From Silicimonas sp. (GTDB lineage Bacteria; Pseudomonadota; Alphaproteobacteria; Rhodobacterales; Rhodobacteraceae), in NCBI GenBank assembly GCA_022340315.1, contig JAJDOD010000116.1, positions 1-37,267 of the forward strand: 37,267 nt of DNA. Direction: 5' to 3'. Shown here piece by piece: positions 29,832 through 37,267 of this stretch; the first letter of the stretch is position 1, and every line of letters starts with the position of its first letter. Made by a program: the position numbers and the translations under genes. The notes under the pieces were generated by a model. It searched no databases. It was not told the origin of the DNA and worked only from the letters and a program-made list of their open reading frames with translations.

Positions 29832-29860
29832 AAAAGGGCGCAGAAATTCTGCGCCCTTTT
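29832..29860 (-). terminator. Stem-loop between aapJ and aapQ (partial terminator / mRNA-stability hairpin)
   Basis: AAAAGGGCGCAGA-AAT-TCTGCGCCCTTTT: 13-bp perfect stem with a T-run at its 3' edge, just downstream of the aapJ stop. Confidence 0.88.
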
Positions 29861-29871
29861 CTTTATTTTGC

Positions 29872-30891
29872 TTACCGGAACGGCGGTGCGTAGATCAGAC
29901 CACCGTTCGTCCACTGCGCGTTCAGACCGCGAGCAAGACCGATCGGAGTGTTCTCACCGATGTTCTTCTCGAAAATCTCGCCGTAGTTTCCGACGGCTGC
30001 GATCGCACGCTTGGCCCAATCGGCGTCAAGGCCGATCATCTCGCCAAGGTTGCCTTCCGTGCCAAGCAGGCGGTTGATCTCGGGGTTGTCGCCGGCGGCA
30101 GAGCCAAGCTCGCCGACATTGGCCGAAGTGATGCCAAGCTCTTCCGCGGCGATGAGGGCGTTAAGCGTCCAGCGCACGATATCGCCCCACTCGTTGTCAC
30201 CATGCCGGACCAGCGGGCCGAGCGGTTCCTTGGAGATGATCTCCGGCAGGATCACGTGAGCCGTCGGGTCCTCAAAGGTCGCGCGTGTAGCGGCGAGACC
30301 GGAAGCGTCCGTCGTGTAAACGTCGCAGGCACCGGCGAGATATTGCTGCTGAGCTTCCGCATTGGTCTCGATCGGAACCGGCTCGTAGCTGATGTTGTTG
30401 GCGCGGAAAAAGTCCGCCAGGTTCAGCTCGGTGGTCGTGCCGGTCTGGATACAAACCGTCGCACCGTCGAGATCCTTGGCCGAAGTCACGCCAAGCTCCT
30501 TCGGAGCCATGAACCCCTGGCCATCGTAGTAGTTGATGCCGGTGAAATCGGTCTTCAGGTCGGTGTCACGCGAGAACGTCCAGGTGGTGTTCCGCGAAAG
30601 CATGTCAACTTCGCCCGAAGACAGAGCCGTGAAGCGGGTCTTCGTGGTCAGCGGCACAAACTCGACCGCGTTGGCATCTCCGAGAACGGCAGAAGCCACG
30701 GCACGGCAGAGAGCGACGTCGAAGCCTTCCCAGTTGCCGTTGGCATCGGGAGCAGCGAAGCCGACCAGGCCGGTCGACACGCCGCAGTTCATCTTGCCAC
30801 GCGCCTTCACGTCATCAAGCGTGGCAGCGCCTGCGACGCCGCCGGCGAGGGCAGCACCAGCGAGAGCGCCAAAGAATACGGATTTTTTCAT
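29872..30891 (-). CDS. aapJ: Amino-acid ABC transporter periplasmic substrate-binding protein (AapJ-type)
   Basis: Signal peptide MKKSVFFGALAGAALAGGVAGAATLDDVKARGKMNCGVSTGLVGFAAPDANGNWEGFDVALCRAVASAV; SBP-3-like. Confidence 0.94.
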   Translation of the reverse strand: MKKSVFFGALAGAALAGGVAGAATLDDVKARGKMNCGVSTGLVGFAAPDANGNWEGFDVALCRAVASAVLGDANAVEFVPLTTKTRFTALSSGEVDMLSRNTTWTFSRDTDLKTDFTGINYYDGQGFMAPKELGVTSAKDLDGATVCIQTGTTTELNLADFFRANNISYEPVPIETNAEAQQQYLAGACDVYTTDASGLAATRATFEDPTAHVILPEIISKEPLGPLVRHGDNEWGDIVRWTLNALIAAEELGITSANVGELGSAAGDNPEINRLLGTEGNLGEMIGLDADWAKRAIAAVGNYGEIFEKNIGENTPIGLARGLNAQWTNGGLIYAPPFR

Positions 30892-30985
30892 TTTTACCTC
30901 TTCCTGAATCGCCGCGTTTCCGACGCGGCAAAGAGGGCCCCTTTACCAGAACCCCTGTTGATCTGGCGGTTCGACCGCCGAATGC

Positions 30986-31007
30986 GCGGAATTTGGTCGG
31001 ATTCCGC
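30986..31007 (-). promoter_or_regulatory. Candidate operator dyad within a putative aapJ promoter
   Basis: GCGGAAT-TTGGTCGG-ATTCCGC; minus-strand TTGACC (31014-31019) about 17 nt upstream of CCAAAT. Confidence 0.4.
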
Positions 31008-31049
31008 CACATAGGTCAAGGGTTGGACCCAAAAAAGCGACAAAAGGCC

Positions 31050-31072
31050 TTCAGGCGGAAAACCTGCCTGAA
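31050..31072 (-). terminator. Possible terminator downstream of the ATP12 gene
   Basis: TTCAGGC-N9-GCCTGAA dyad directly after the ATP12 stop; minus strand continues GGCCTTTTGTCGCTTTTTT. Confidence 0.45.
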
Positions 31073-31105
31073 TTCAGTCTCTTCTCATGGCCGAAGTTCA
31101 ATTTT

Positions 31106-31810
31106 TCAAGCAGCTTGATAAAATCTCGCCGCATGAAGAAACGCGCTTTGCTTTATTTCGGCGTGTTCTGCAGATTCCTCATCGTGGCCCCATTGCTCGA
31201 TCTGCCATTTCTCGTCGATACGAGAGGTATCCCAAGCAGTCTCCGCCGGTGTCCGCCCTTCCGTAACGGCAAGCGCAAGCACGAAAGACCCGGACAGGCT
31301 GACAAGATCATGGAATGCGGTGATCTGAAAATCGGACATCGGGCGCATCTGCTCGGTCAGACACGAGAGCGCATCCGGGACCTGACCGATCGGCATTACA
31401 CCCGCCGTAACATCCAATCCTGCACCGAAGACGGTCCTTGCCCAGTCAAGAAGAGGATCCCAAGCCTCACGTTGGCGCTCGGCTAGTGCTTCTGGCTGTT
31501 CGGCGCGGTAGCACAACAAATCGGTCCCGGCATACTCTGCAAGATGCGCCTCGACCTCGGCCCTTTGCGTGGCAACCTTGTCGATCGCCGCGTTGCTGGA
31601 CCGTGTCCAGGGCATCGAAACCGGATCAACCCGTTCTTCCTGCGCGTCCCATTCCGCGGCGATAAGCTGCGCGATTTCCTGGGTCGGGACGATCAGTTCC
31701 GCCTTGGCGGGAGTGCGGACCGTCCGGCTGTCCAACTTGATCTGATACCCGCCATCACACGTGTGCACGCTCGCGGCCCTCCAGAACCGCTTCATGGCCC
31801 ATTCGCTCAT
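31106..31810 (-). CDS. ATP12 family F1-ATPase assembly chaperone
   Basis: MKRFWRAASVHTCDGGYQIKLDSRTVRTPAKAELIVPTQEIAQLIAAEWDAQEERVDPVSMPWTRSSNAAIDKV. Confidence 0.92.
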   Translation of the reverse strand: MSEWAMKRFWRAASVHTCDGGYQIKLDSRTVRTPAKAELIVPTQEIAQLIAAEWDAQEERVDPVSMPWTRSSNAAIDKVATQRAEVEAHLAEYAGTDLLCYRAEQPEALAERQREAWDPLLDWARTVFGAGLDVTAGVMPIGQVPDALSCLTEQMRPMSDFQITAFHDLVSLSGSFVLALAVTEGRTPAETAWDTSRIDEKWQIEQWGHDEESAEHAEIKQSAFLHAARFYQAA

Positions 31811-32853
31811 TCGAACGCCTCTTCATCGAAAGGGTCGGCCGGCACATCATTCTCGAACCAGTCGAACATCGCCCAGGTCCGCGCCATATGCTCGGGGAGC
31901 GGTGCAGTCAGCGTTACGCGATTGCCCGTCACAGGATGCGTGAAACTCAGGTGGCGCGCATGCAGATGCAGCTTGCGGCTGATTTCACCGCCGAGCTGCG
32001 CGCCCCACCCGTCGCCCAGGTTCTCCTGACCCGAACCGCCGTATTTTCCGTCTCCCACGATGGGGTGCCCGATGGCCGCCATATGCGCCCGCAACTGGTG
32101 CGTCCGGCCGGTGACCGGGACCAGGGCGACCCAGCTCGCACGCGTGCCCAGCGAGGAAAGCACGGCGTAGTCGGTCGTGGCGTGCTTCGCTCCCTCCGTT
32201 CCATCAACTTCCTTCGGGTGCACCGCGATCATCTTCTCCCCTTCCCCCGCCTTGCCGTGCCCGGGAGCCTTGACCAGGCCGAACTGGATCGTACCCGGCG
32301 AGGGCGACGGCGTCCCTGCAACGGCCGCCCAGTATATCTTGCGCGTCTCACGGGCTCGAAAAGCCTTTGCAAGCGCGCTCGCAACGGCCCGCGTGCGGGC
32401 CATCAGCAGCACGCCCGACGTATCCTTGTCCAGGCGATGCACCAGACGCGGCTTTTCCTCGGCCTCGAAACGGATGGCTTCCGCCAATCCGTCCACGTGG
32501 CGCAACTGCTTGGACCCGCCCTGCGTCGGCAGACCCGGCGGCTTGTTCAAGGCGATGATGTGGTCGTCGCGATAGATCACCGCTTCTCGCATCATGGTCG
32601 CATCCGCCTCGCCTATTGCCGGCTTCCGAACGGCCGGCGCCGGTTGTTCCGGCAGCGGCGGCACGCGCACTGTCTGCCCAACCTCAACCCGGGTCGCAGG
32701 CTTTACGCGCCCACCGTCCAAACGGATCTCGCCCTTGCGGCACATCTTCTCGATACGGCCCTGCTGCACATGTGGAAACCGACGCCGAAACCAGCGGTCC
32801 AGCCGCTGATCGCCCTCGTCGGCCCCAATCTCGATCTGTTGCACGCCGCTCAT
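31807..32853 (-). CDS. RluA family 23S rRNA pseudouridine synthase (RluC-like)
   Basis: N-terminal S4-like segment; LVHRLDKDTSGVLLMART; TGRTHQLRAHMAAIGHPIVGDGKYGG. Confidence 0.94.
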   Translation of the reverse strand: MSGVQQIEIGADEGDQRLDRWFRRRFPHVQQGRIEKMCRKGEIRLDGGRVKPATRVEVGQTVRVPPLPEQPAPAVRKPAIGEADATMMREAVIYRDDHIIALNKPPGLPTQGGSKQLRHVDGLAEAIRFEAEEKPRLVHRLDKDTSGVLLMARTRAVASALAKAFRARETRKIYWAAVAGTPSPSPGTIQFGLVKAPGHGKAGEGEKMIAVHPKEVDGTEGAKHATTDYAVLSSLGTRASWVALVPVTGRTHQLRAHMAAIGHPIVGDGKYGGSGQENLGDGWGAQLGGEISRKLHLHARHLSFTHPVTGNRVTLTAPLPEHMARTWAMFDWFENDVPADPFDEEAFE

Positions 32854-33266
32854 GCCAGCACGCTCCGCGCCACCACCATCCCGACAGCAAGGCCAAGGAT
32901 CGACAGTACGACCGAAAGCGCGACATAAAGTGCCGCCTGTCCGATGTCACCGCGCTCGTAGAGCGTCATGGCTTCCAGCGAGAAGGCCGAAAAGGTCGTG
33001 AACCCGCCTAGAAGACCAGTCATCACGAATGGAGATACATGCGTCAGTCCGCGCTGTGCCGCCAACACCACGAAGACCCCCATCAGGAAACTGCCCAGAA
33101 TATTGACCGCTAGGATTGCAACCGGGAAACTCGTTGGCCCCAGCAGCCGGAAAACTCCGACGCCGAACAGGTACCTCAGCGACGCGCCAAGTGCGCCGCC
33201 AAGAGCCACGGAGATAAGGGGTCCAAACATGCGCCCGGGTCTGTCGCGGCTCATGCGAGAAGTCAA
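32850..33266 (-). CDS. crcB: Fluoride efflux transporter CrcB
   Basis: GGALGASLRYLFG...NILGSFLMGVF...GLLGGFTTFSAFSLE. TTG start at 33266 overlaps the rarA stop; ATGs at 33254 or 33230 are alternatives. Confidence 0.93.
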   Translation of the reverse strand: MTSRMSRDRPGRMFGPLISVALGGALGASLRYLFGVGVFRLLGPTSFPVAILAVNILGSFLMGVFVVLAAQRGLTHVSPFVMTGLLGGFTTFSAFSLEAMTLYERGDIGQAALYVALSVVLSILGLAVGMVVARSVLA

Positions 33267-34570
33267 CTGTTCCGCTTGGTCCGCAGCTTGGCGAAGTAGT
33301 CCAGCCGCCGCTTCAACTCGCGCTCGAACCCGCGTTCGAGCGGTTGATAGAAAACCGGTCGTTTCATGCCTTCGGGAAAGTAGTTCTGACCCGAAAACCC
33401 GTCCTCCGCATCGTGATCATAGGCATAGCCCTCACCAAAGCCCTGTTGCTTCATCAACGCGGTTGGCGCGTTCAGGATATGCTTCGGAGGCGGACCTGAA
33501 CCGGTCGATCTGGCGCTCGCGCGCGCCGCCTTGTAGGCGGCGTACCCCGCGTTCGACTTCGGTGCGAGGGACAGATAGACGACAGCCTGCGCCAGCGCCA
33601 ACTCACCCTCGGGGCTTCCCAACCGCTCATAGGTCCCCCAGGCGTCGATACACACTGCTTGCGCCTGCGGATCGGCCAATCCTATGTCCTCGACCGCCAT
33701 GCGGGTGATCCGGCGCGCAAGGTACCGCGGGTCCTCGCCGCCCTCCAGCATGCGTGCGAACCAGTAGAGCGCGGCGTCCGGGTCCGAGCCACGAACCGAT
33801 TTGTGCAGCGCGGAGATGAGATTGTAATGCGCATCCCCCGACTTGTCGTATTGCGCAGCACGCCGGGCCAGTCGCGCCGACAGCCCCTCGACGGAAAGCT
33901 TGCTGTCGGTATCCCACGACATCACCTGCTCGACGAGGTTGAGTGCAGCGCGGCCATCGCCATCCGCCATCTCGATCAGAGCGTCCCGCGCATCGCCTTC
34001 AAGCGGTAGCGGACGACCAAGTTCGGCTTCCGCGCGCTGCAGCAGATGTTCCAGGTGGGTGGGAGACAGTCGCTCCAGTACCATCACCTGCGCGCGGGAC
34101 AGCAACGCCGCGTTCAACTCGAAGGACGGATTTTCCGTTGTCGCCCCGACAAGAAGGATGGTGCCATCCTCCATGTGTGGCAGAAACCCGTCCTGCTGCG
34201 CCTTGTTGAAGCGATGAATTTCATCAACGAAAAGTAGCGTTCCCCGACCAGCTTGCCGACGCAGCTTCGCCGCCTCGAAGACCTGTCGCAGTTCCGCCAC
34301 GCCCGAGAAGATCGCGCTGATCTGCACGAAATGCCGATCGGTCGCGTCAGCCAGCAACCGCGCGATCGTCGTCTTGCCCACGCCTGGCGGCCCCCACAGG
34401 ATCAGTGATCCCAGACTGCCTGCGGCCAGCATCGAGCCGAGCGGCCCGTCGTGGCCCAGCAGAGCATCCTGGCCCACCACATCGCCAAGCGTGGTGGGTC
34501 GCAGCCGGTCCGCCAGGGGACGCGGCGCCTCGCTCGCAGGTTTGCTTCCGGTGTCGAACAGATCGGCCAT
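33263..34570 (-). CDS. rarA: Replication-associated recombination protein A (MgsA/RarA AAA+ ATPase)
   Basis: LILWGPPGVGKTTIARLLA; LFVDEIHRFNKAQQD; LVGATTENPSFELNAALLSR. Confidence 0.96.
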   Translation of the reverse strand: MADLFDTGSKPASEAPRPLADRLRPTTLGDVVGQDALLGHDGPLGSMLAAGSLGSLILWGPPGVGKTTIARLLADATDRHFVQISAIFSGVAELRQVFEAAKLRRQAGRGTLLFVDEIHRFNKAQQDGFLPHMEDGTILLVGATTENPSFELNAALLSRAQVMVLERLSPTHLEHLLQRAEAELGRPLPLEGDARDALIEMADGDGRAALNLVEQVMSWDTDSKLSVEGLSARLARRAAQYDKSGDAHYNLISALHKSVRGSDPDAALYWFARMLEGGEDPRYLARRITRMAVEDIGLADPQAQAVCIDAWGTYERLGSPEGELALAQAVVYLSLAPKSNAGYAAYKAARASARSTGSGPPPKHILNAPTALMKQQGFGEGYAYDHDAEDGFSGQNYFPEGMKRPVFYQPLERGFERELKRRLDYFAKLRTKRNS

Positions 34571-34640
34571 GCCATCTAGCTAAGCCCGACAGGTACAAAG
34601 GGGAAGCCCGCGCTTGATCGGTCCGCAAGTATCCCAGGGG

Positions 34641-34691
34641 GGTCCGGGGGGACAGAGTCCCCCCGGCGGATCGCCGCGGCAGCGGCGAAAC
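34641..34691. repeat. GC-rich hairpin element, copy B (candidate luxI terminator)
   Basis: CCGGGGGGAC-AGA-GTCCCCCCGG (34644-34666), then GCGGATCGCCGCGGCAGCGGCGAAAC abutting the luxI stop; same modules as 26381-26447. Confidence 0.75.
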
Positions 34692-35282
34692 CTAGTGCAG
34701 CTTGCTCGCCAGCGAGATATTCACGCAAACGCTCCGATCACCGTCATCGGTTTCGATCACCGGCCCCGCCGGCACACAGTCGATACCCGTGCGGCGGGCA
34801 AGCCGCGGGCTATGCTCGGGCACGATCCCGATCAGCGATGTCGCGCCAAGGCCGCGTGCCGCGCGAACCATCTCGTCAATCAGCGAGCACTGCACCCGCA
34901 ACCGCATCTTGGATGGCACACTGTCAGACACGAAGACCCGGCTCGATTCCCAGGTATGTGGCGCGACAGGCGCCTCCTCGTGCAGTAGATCGCGCGGAAT
35001 TGCATCCAGAAGCCCGAGTTGGGCGTCCCGGATCATGTAGGAGTAGATGCCACAACGAGCGGTGGTCGGCGTCAGGCGCACACCCGCCAGGACATGGCCA
35101 AACTCGTGCACCGCGACCCACCGGCTGGCGGGCGTGTCATACTGGTCGAACTCCATGCCCATCGCCTCGGGAAGTTCCCAGTGATTGCGCTGGATGAACG
35201 TCTTGTGCCGCGCACGCAGCATGTTGGCAAACAACTCGCCGTGATTGTGAAGATTCTCGAAAGAAAGGGTCGTAACTTGCAT
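34692..35282 (-). CDS. luxI: LuxI-type acyl-homoserine-lactone synthase
   Basis: RARHKTFIQRNHWELPEAMGMEFDQYDTPASRWVAVHEFGHVLAGVRLTPTT...WESSRVFVS; adjacent luxR. Confidence 0.92.
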   Translation of the reverse strand: MQVTTLSFENLHNHGELFANMLRARHKTFIQRNHWELPEAMGMEFDQYDTPASRWVAVHEFGHVLAGVRLTPTTARCGIYSYMIRDAQLGLLDAIPRDLLHEEAPVAPHTWESSRVFVSDSVPSKMRLRVQCSLIDEMVRAARGLGATSLIGIVPEHSPRLARRTGIDCVPAGPVIETDDGDRSVCVNISLASKLH

Positions 35283-35339
35283 AGTACAGCCTCCGGTCTG
35301 GGTTGAAAAAACCTGCAGACGGGGAGGCAGAGACCGCTC

Positions 35340-36011
35340 TTAGAGCAGCTGATATTCCCGAGCTTTCTTGAGCGCCTGGGCCGTGGTTCTGGCCCCGAGG
35401 CGCGCTCGGGCGGATTGCAAGCGTGCCTTGAAGGCGCTCTCCGAGATTCCAAGTTTCGCAGCTGCGGCAGCATGCCGATCCCCATCAGCCAAGAGACGCA
35501 GCGCTTCAATTTGCGCTGGCGTCAGTTCGGTCGGGGGCTCGGCGGAGTGGTGAAGGTTGCGAACAATCCTCGCAGCTTCGGCCATCTCGTCGTCGGTAAA
35601 CTCGCGCTCTCCATGCGCCATTCCCACGATACTTCGCGACGTGATTGGTCCAAACGAAAACACAGCCCCATAGTTCAGCCCGTAGCGACGGGCCTGACCG
35701 AGAATATTAAAAGGATCTGGAAGCTTGATTGCGCTCCAGCGCGTATGTCCCTTCACTCCGAGCCCCCAGAAAACAATGGGATCGCGCAGTGCATACGCAT
35801 TCTCGTCATATACTTTGGTCCACTCGTCCGAGTACGTCCGGACATATATTAGAGGGGATGCAAAGCGGATGTGCAGTCCGGCTGAGAACCCGGCAGGCGC
35901 CAGGTTCGCCAATTCGTTCAGGTTGGCTTGTAGTGATGCTTCATCGTGACGAGGCGCACGTTTCCCTTGATCCTTGGTCAGGATTTCGAAGGGCTCGTTG
36001 TCTCGCCACAT
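35340..36011 (-). CDS. luxR: LuxR-type autoinducer-binding transcriptional regulator
   Basis: Autoinducer-binding-like domain (WTKVYDENAYALRDPIVFWGLGVKGHTRWSAI) and C-terminal HTH (LTPAQIEALRLLADGDRHAAAAAKLGISESAFKARLQSARARLGARTTAQAL). Start at MWRDNEPFEI preceded by GGAGAA. Confidence 0.9.
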   Translation of the reverse strand: MWRDNEPFEILTKDQGKRAPRHDEASLQANLNELANLAPAGFSAGLHIRFASPLIYVRTYSDEWTKVYDENAYALRDPIVFWGLGVKGHTRWSAIKLPDPFNILGQARRYGLNYGAVFSFGPITSRSIVGMAHGEREFTDDEMAEAARIVRNLHHSAEPPTELTPAQIEALRLLADGDRHAAAAAKLGISESAFKARLQSARARLGARTTAQALKKAREYQLL

Positions 36012-36024
36012 GTGCTTGTTTTCT

Positions 36025-36054
36025 CCAAATCGTGCCGATTTGGCATTTTGCCAA
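36025..36054 (-). promoter_or_regulatory. Two overlapping dyads in the luxR 5' region (operator or RNA switch candidate)
   Basis: CCAAATCG-TGC-CGATTTGG (36025-36043) and TTGGCA-TTT-TGCCAA (36040-36054) share 36040-36043. Confidence 0.6.
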
Positions 36055-36174
36055 TTCCCGGTTCCTGCCGGATATGCCTGTACTTTTAGACAGTTTGCAA
36101 CCGGCGCAGTCAACCTTAAATTGTATTGTGAGACGGTTACTCTACGTAAAGCGCGAACTCGGGAGCTCTGCCGG

Positions 36175-36336
36175 ATGTCCAAGACCCGCCCTCAGAAGAT
36201 CAAGCCAAGCGACTACCGCATTCTTTCCAACTTCCTGAAAGCAAGCGAAAAACTCGAAATTAAGGCGGCGGAGGCACAGGATCAGTTGCTCATGTCCCTG
36301 GCGCTTGCGCTGCACCGGAGTGCTCGAAGCTGCTGA
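36175..36336 (+). CDS. Putative small protein (53 aa), divergent from luxR
   Basis: GGGAGCTCTGCCGGATG gives a plausible RBS/start; MSKTRPQKIKPSDYRILSNFLKASEKLEIKAAEAQDQLLMSLALALHRSARSC; fills a gap with no competing gene. Confidence 0.45.
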   Translation: MSKTRPQKIKPSDYRILSNFLKASEKLEIKAAEAQDQLLMSLALALHRSARSC

Positions 36337-36339
36337 AAC

Positions 36340-36365
36340 GGAAAAACCGCCCTCGGGAGGGCGGT
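36340..36365 (-). terminator. Rho-independent terminator downstream of rplQ
   Basis: Minus strand ACCGCCCTCCCGAGGGCGGTTTTTC: GC-rich stem followed by T5, 28 nt after the rplQ stop. Confidence 0.9.
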
Positions 36366-36392
36366 CCATCCTGTTTTCCGGCAATACTCGCC

Positions 36393-36818
36393 TTAATCTT
36401 CCGCTTCGAGAAGATCCTCTTCGGCAAGTCTGGCGCGGTCCGCGGCGCCTTTGGCGTCCACATCGCGGTCGACAAGTTCGATAATGGCCATCGGGGCCAT
36501 GTCGCCGTAGCGGAATCCGGCCTTCAGAACACGGGTATAGCCGCCGTTGCGCTCGGCATAGCGGGGGCCGAGGACTTCAAAGAGCTTTGCCACGTGGCTG
36601 TCCTGCTTTAGGCGGGACGCGGCGAGGCGGCGCGAGTGCAAATCGCCCTTCTTTCCAAGGGTGATCAGCTTGTCCGCGATGCGCTTCAGCTCTTTGGCTT
36701 TCGGCAAGGTGGTCTTGATCTGTTCGTGTTCGATGAGCGAGCCGGCCATGTTCGCGAAGAGCGCCTTGCGGTGCTCGTGCGTGCGGTTGAGGCGGCGGTA
36801 GCCACGTGCGTGACGCAT
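36393..36818 (-). CDS. rplQ: 50S ribosomal protein L17
   Basis: [64 protein letters not shown]. Confidence 0.97.
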   Translation of the reverse strand: MRHARGYRRLNRTHEHRKALFANMAGSLIEHEQIKTTLPKAKELKRIADKLITLGKKGDLHSRRLAASRLKQDSHVAKLFEVLGPRYAERNGGYTRVLKAGFRYGDMAPMAIIELVDRDVDAKGAADRARLAEEDLLEAED

Positions 36819-36918
36819 TGTTTTTACTCCATTCTTGCCCTCTACGGGCGCTTTTGCTTTGTCCGGCCGGTGCTGCGTGCGTCACCGGCTCACCTTGGGG
36901 CGGAATGCCCGAAATCCG

Positions 36919-36979
36919 ACGTCGGTATAACGTCGGTATTACGTCGGTATCGCGTCGGTGGATGAACCGACGCGATACC
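36919..36979 (-). repeat. 11-bp-period tandem repeat, copy 2, plus inverted unit forming a 14-bp hairpin (rpoA-rplQ spacer)
   Basis: Minus strand ACCGACGCGAT-ACCGACGTAAT-ACCGACGTTAT-ACCGACGT (36959 to 36919). Plus strand GGTATCGCGTCGGT (36946-36959)-GGATGA-ACCGACGCGATACC (36966-36979). Confidence 0.95.
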
Positions 36980-36988
36980 TTTTGTTCC

Positions 36989-37267
36989 TCAGAACTGGTC
37001 CTCGAACTTCTTGGCCAGGTCCTCGATGTTCTCCGGCGGCCATTCCTCGACATCCATGCCGAGGTGCAGGCCCATGCCCGAGAGCACTTCCTTGATCTCG
37101 TTAAGCGACTTGCGGCCGAAGTTCGGAGTGCGCAGCATCTCGGCTTCGGTCTTCTGGATCAGGTCGCCGATGTAAACGATATTGTCGTTCTTCAGGCAGT
37201 TGGCCGAACGCACCGAAAGCTCCAGCTCGTCCACCTTCTTCAGCAGAAGCGGGTTGAACTCGAGACC
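36989..37267 (-). CDS. rpoA: DNA-directed RNA polymerase subunit alpha, C-terminal part (runs off window end)
   Basis: [62 protein letters not shown] is the alpha-CTD. Confidence 0.97.
   Translation of the reverse strand, partial: GLEFNPLLLKKVDELELSVRSANCLKNDNIVYIGDLIQKTEAEMLRTPNFGRKSLNEIKEVLSGMGLHLGMDVEEWPPENIEDLAKKFEDQF

Noticed and set aside
31888-32928. 346-aa plus-strand ORF opposite the RluA-family gene
   Set aside because: Antisense to a clear pseudouridine synthase; no recognisable motif.
34692-35282. HEFGH in the LuxI-like protein as a zinc metalloprotease HExxH motif
   Set aside because: The motif falls at the LuxI position normally occupied by a variable segment before G-x-RL-x-PT. 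The rest is LuxI-like with no gluzincin or metzincin context, so it is probably coincidental.
35283-35339. Lux box between luxR and luxI
   Set aside because: Only weak, gapped symmetry (CTGC...GCAG) and no convincing 18-20 bp dyad; not called.
36340-36365. Bidirectional terminator for the small plus-strand ORF
   Set aside because: Only the minus strand has a T-tract after the stem; the plus strand continues CCATCC, so it was assigned to rplQ only.

Overview
The window is a GC-rich chromosomal segment that looks like Rhodobacteraceae (Roseobacter-type), based on gene content, order and protein style. Most of it is conserved housekeeping sequence: dapE/dapD, an asparaginase, rlmN, arfB, tRNA-Arg(ACG), rpmH-rnpA-yidD ... 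yidC-MOSC-yihA-argB, an Aap-type amino-acid ABC transporter, ATP12/RluA/CrcB/RarA, a LuxR/LuxI quorum-sensing pair, rplQ and the 3' end of rpoA. I found no phage, IS element, CRISPR array or defence island. The most unusual signals are non-coding. (i) An 11-bp-period tandem repeat (ACCGACGTAAT/ACCGACGTTAT) occurs at two intergenic sites about 19 kb apart, upstream of ttcA and between rpoA and rplQ. The two sites share an exact 30-bp core in the same orientation relative to the downstream gene, and the second carries a perfect 14-bp hairpin. (ii) Two overlapping, mutually exclusive dyads lie directly over the luxR ribosome-binding region. (iii) A hairpin element occurs twice, each time abutting a stop codon. 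Protein-level items worth follow-up are a choice-of-anchor-L/Hint protein, an orphan histidine kinase in a TVP38/flavoprotein operon, and two uncharacterised ORFs. All calls come from reading sequence and the supplied ORFs; no database search was run.
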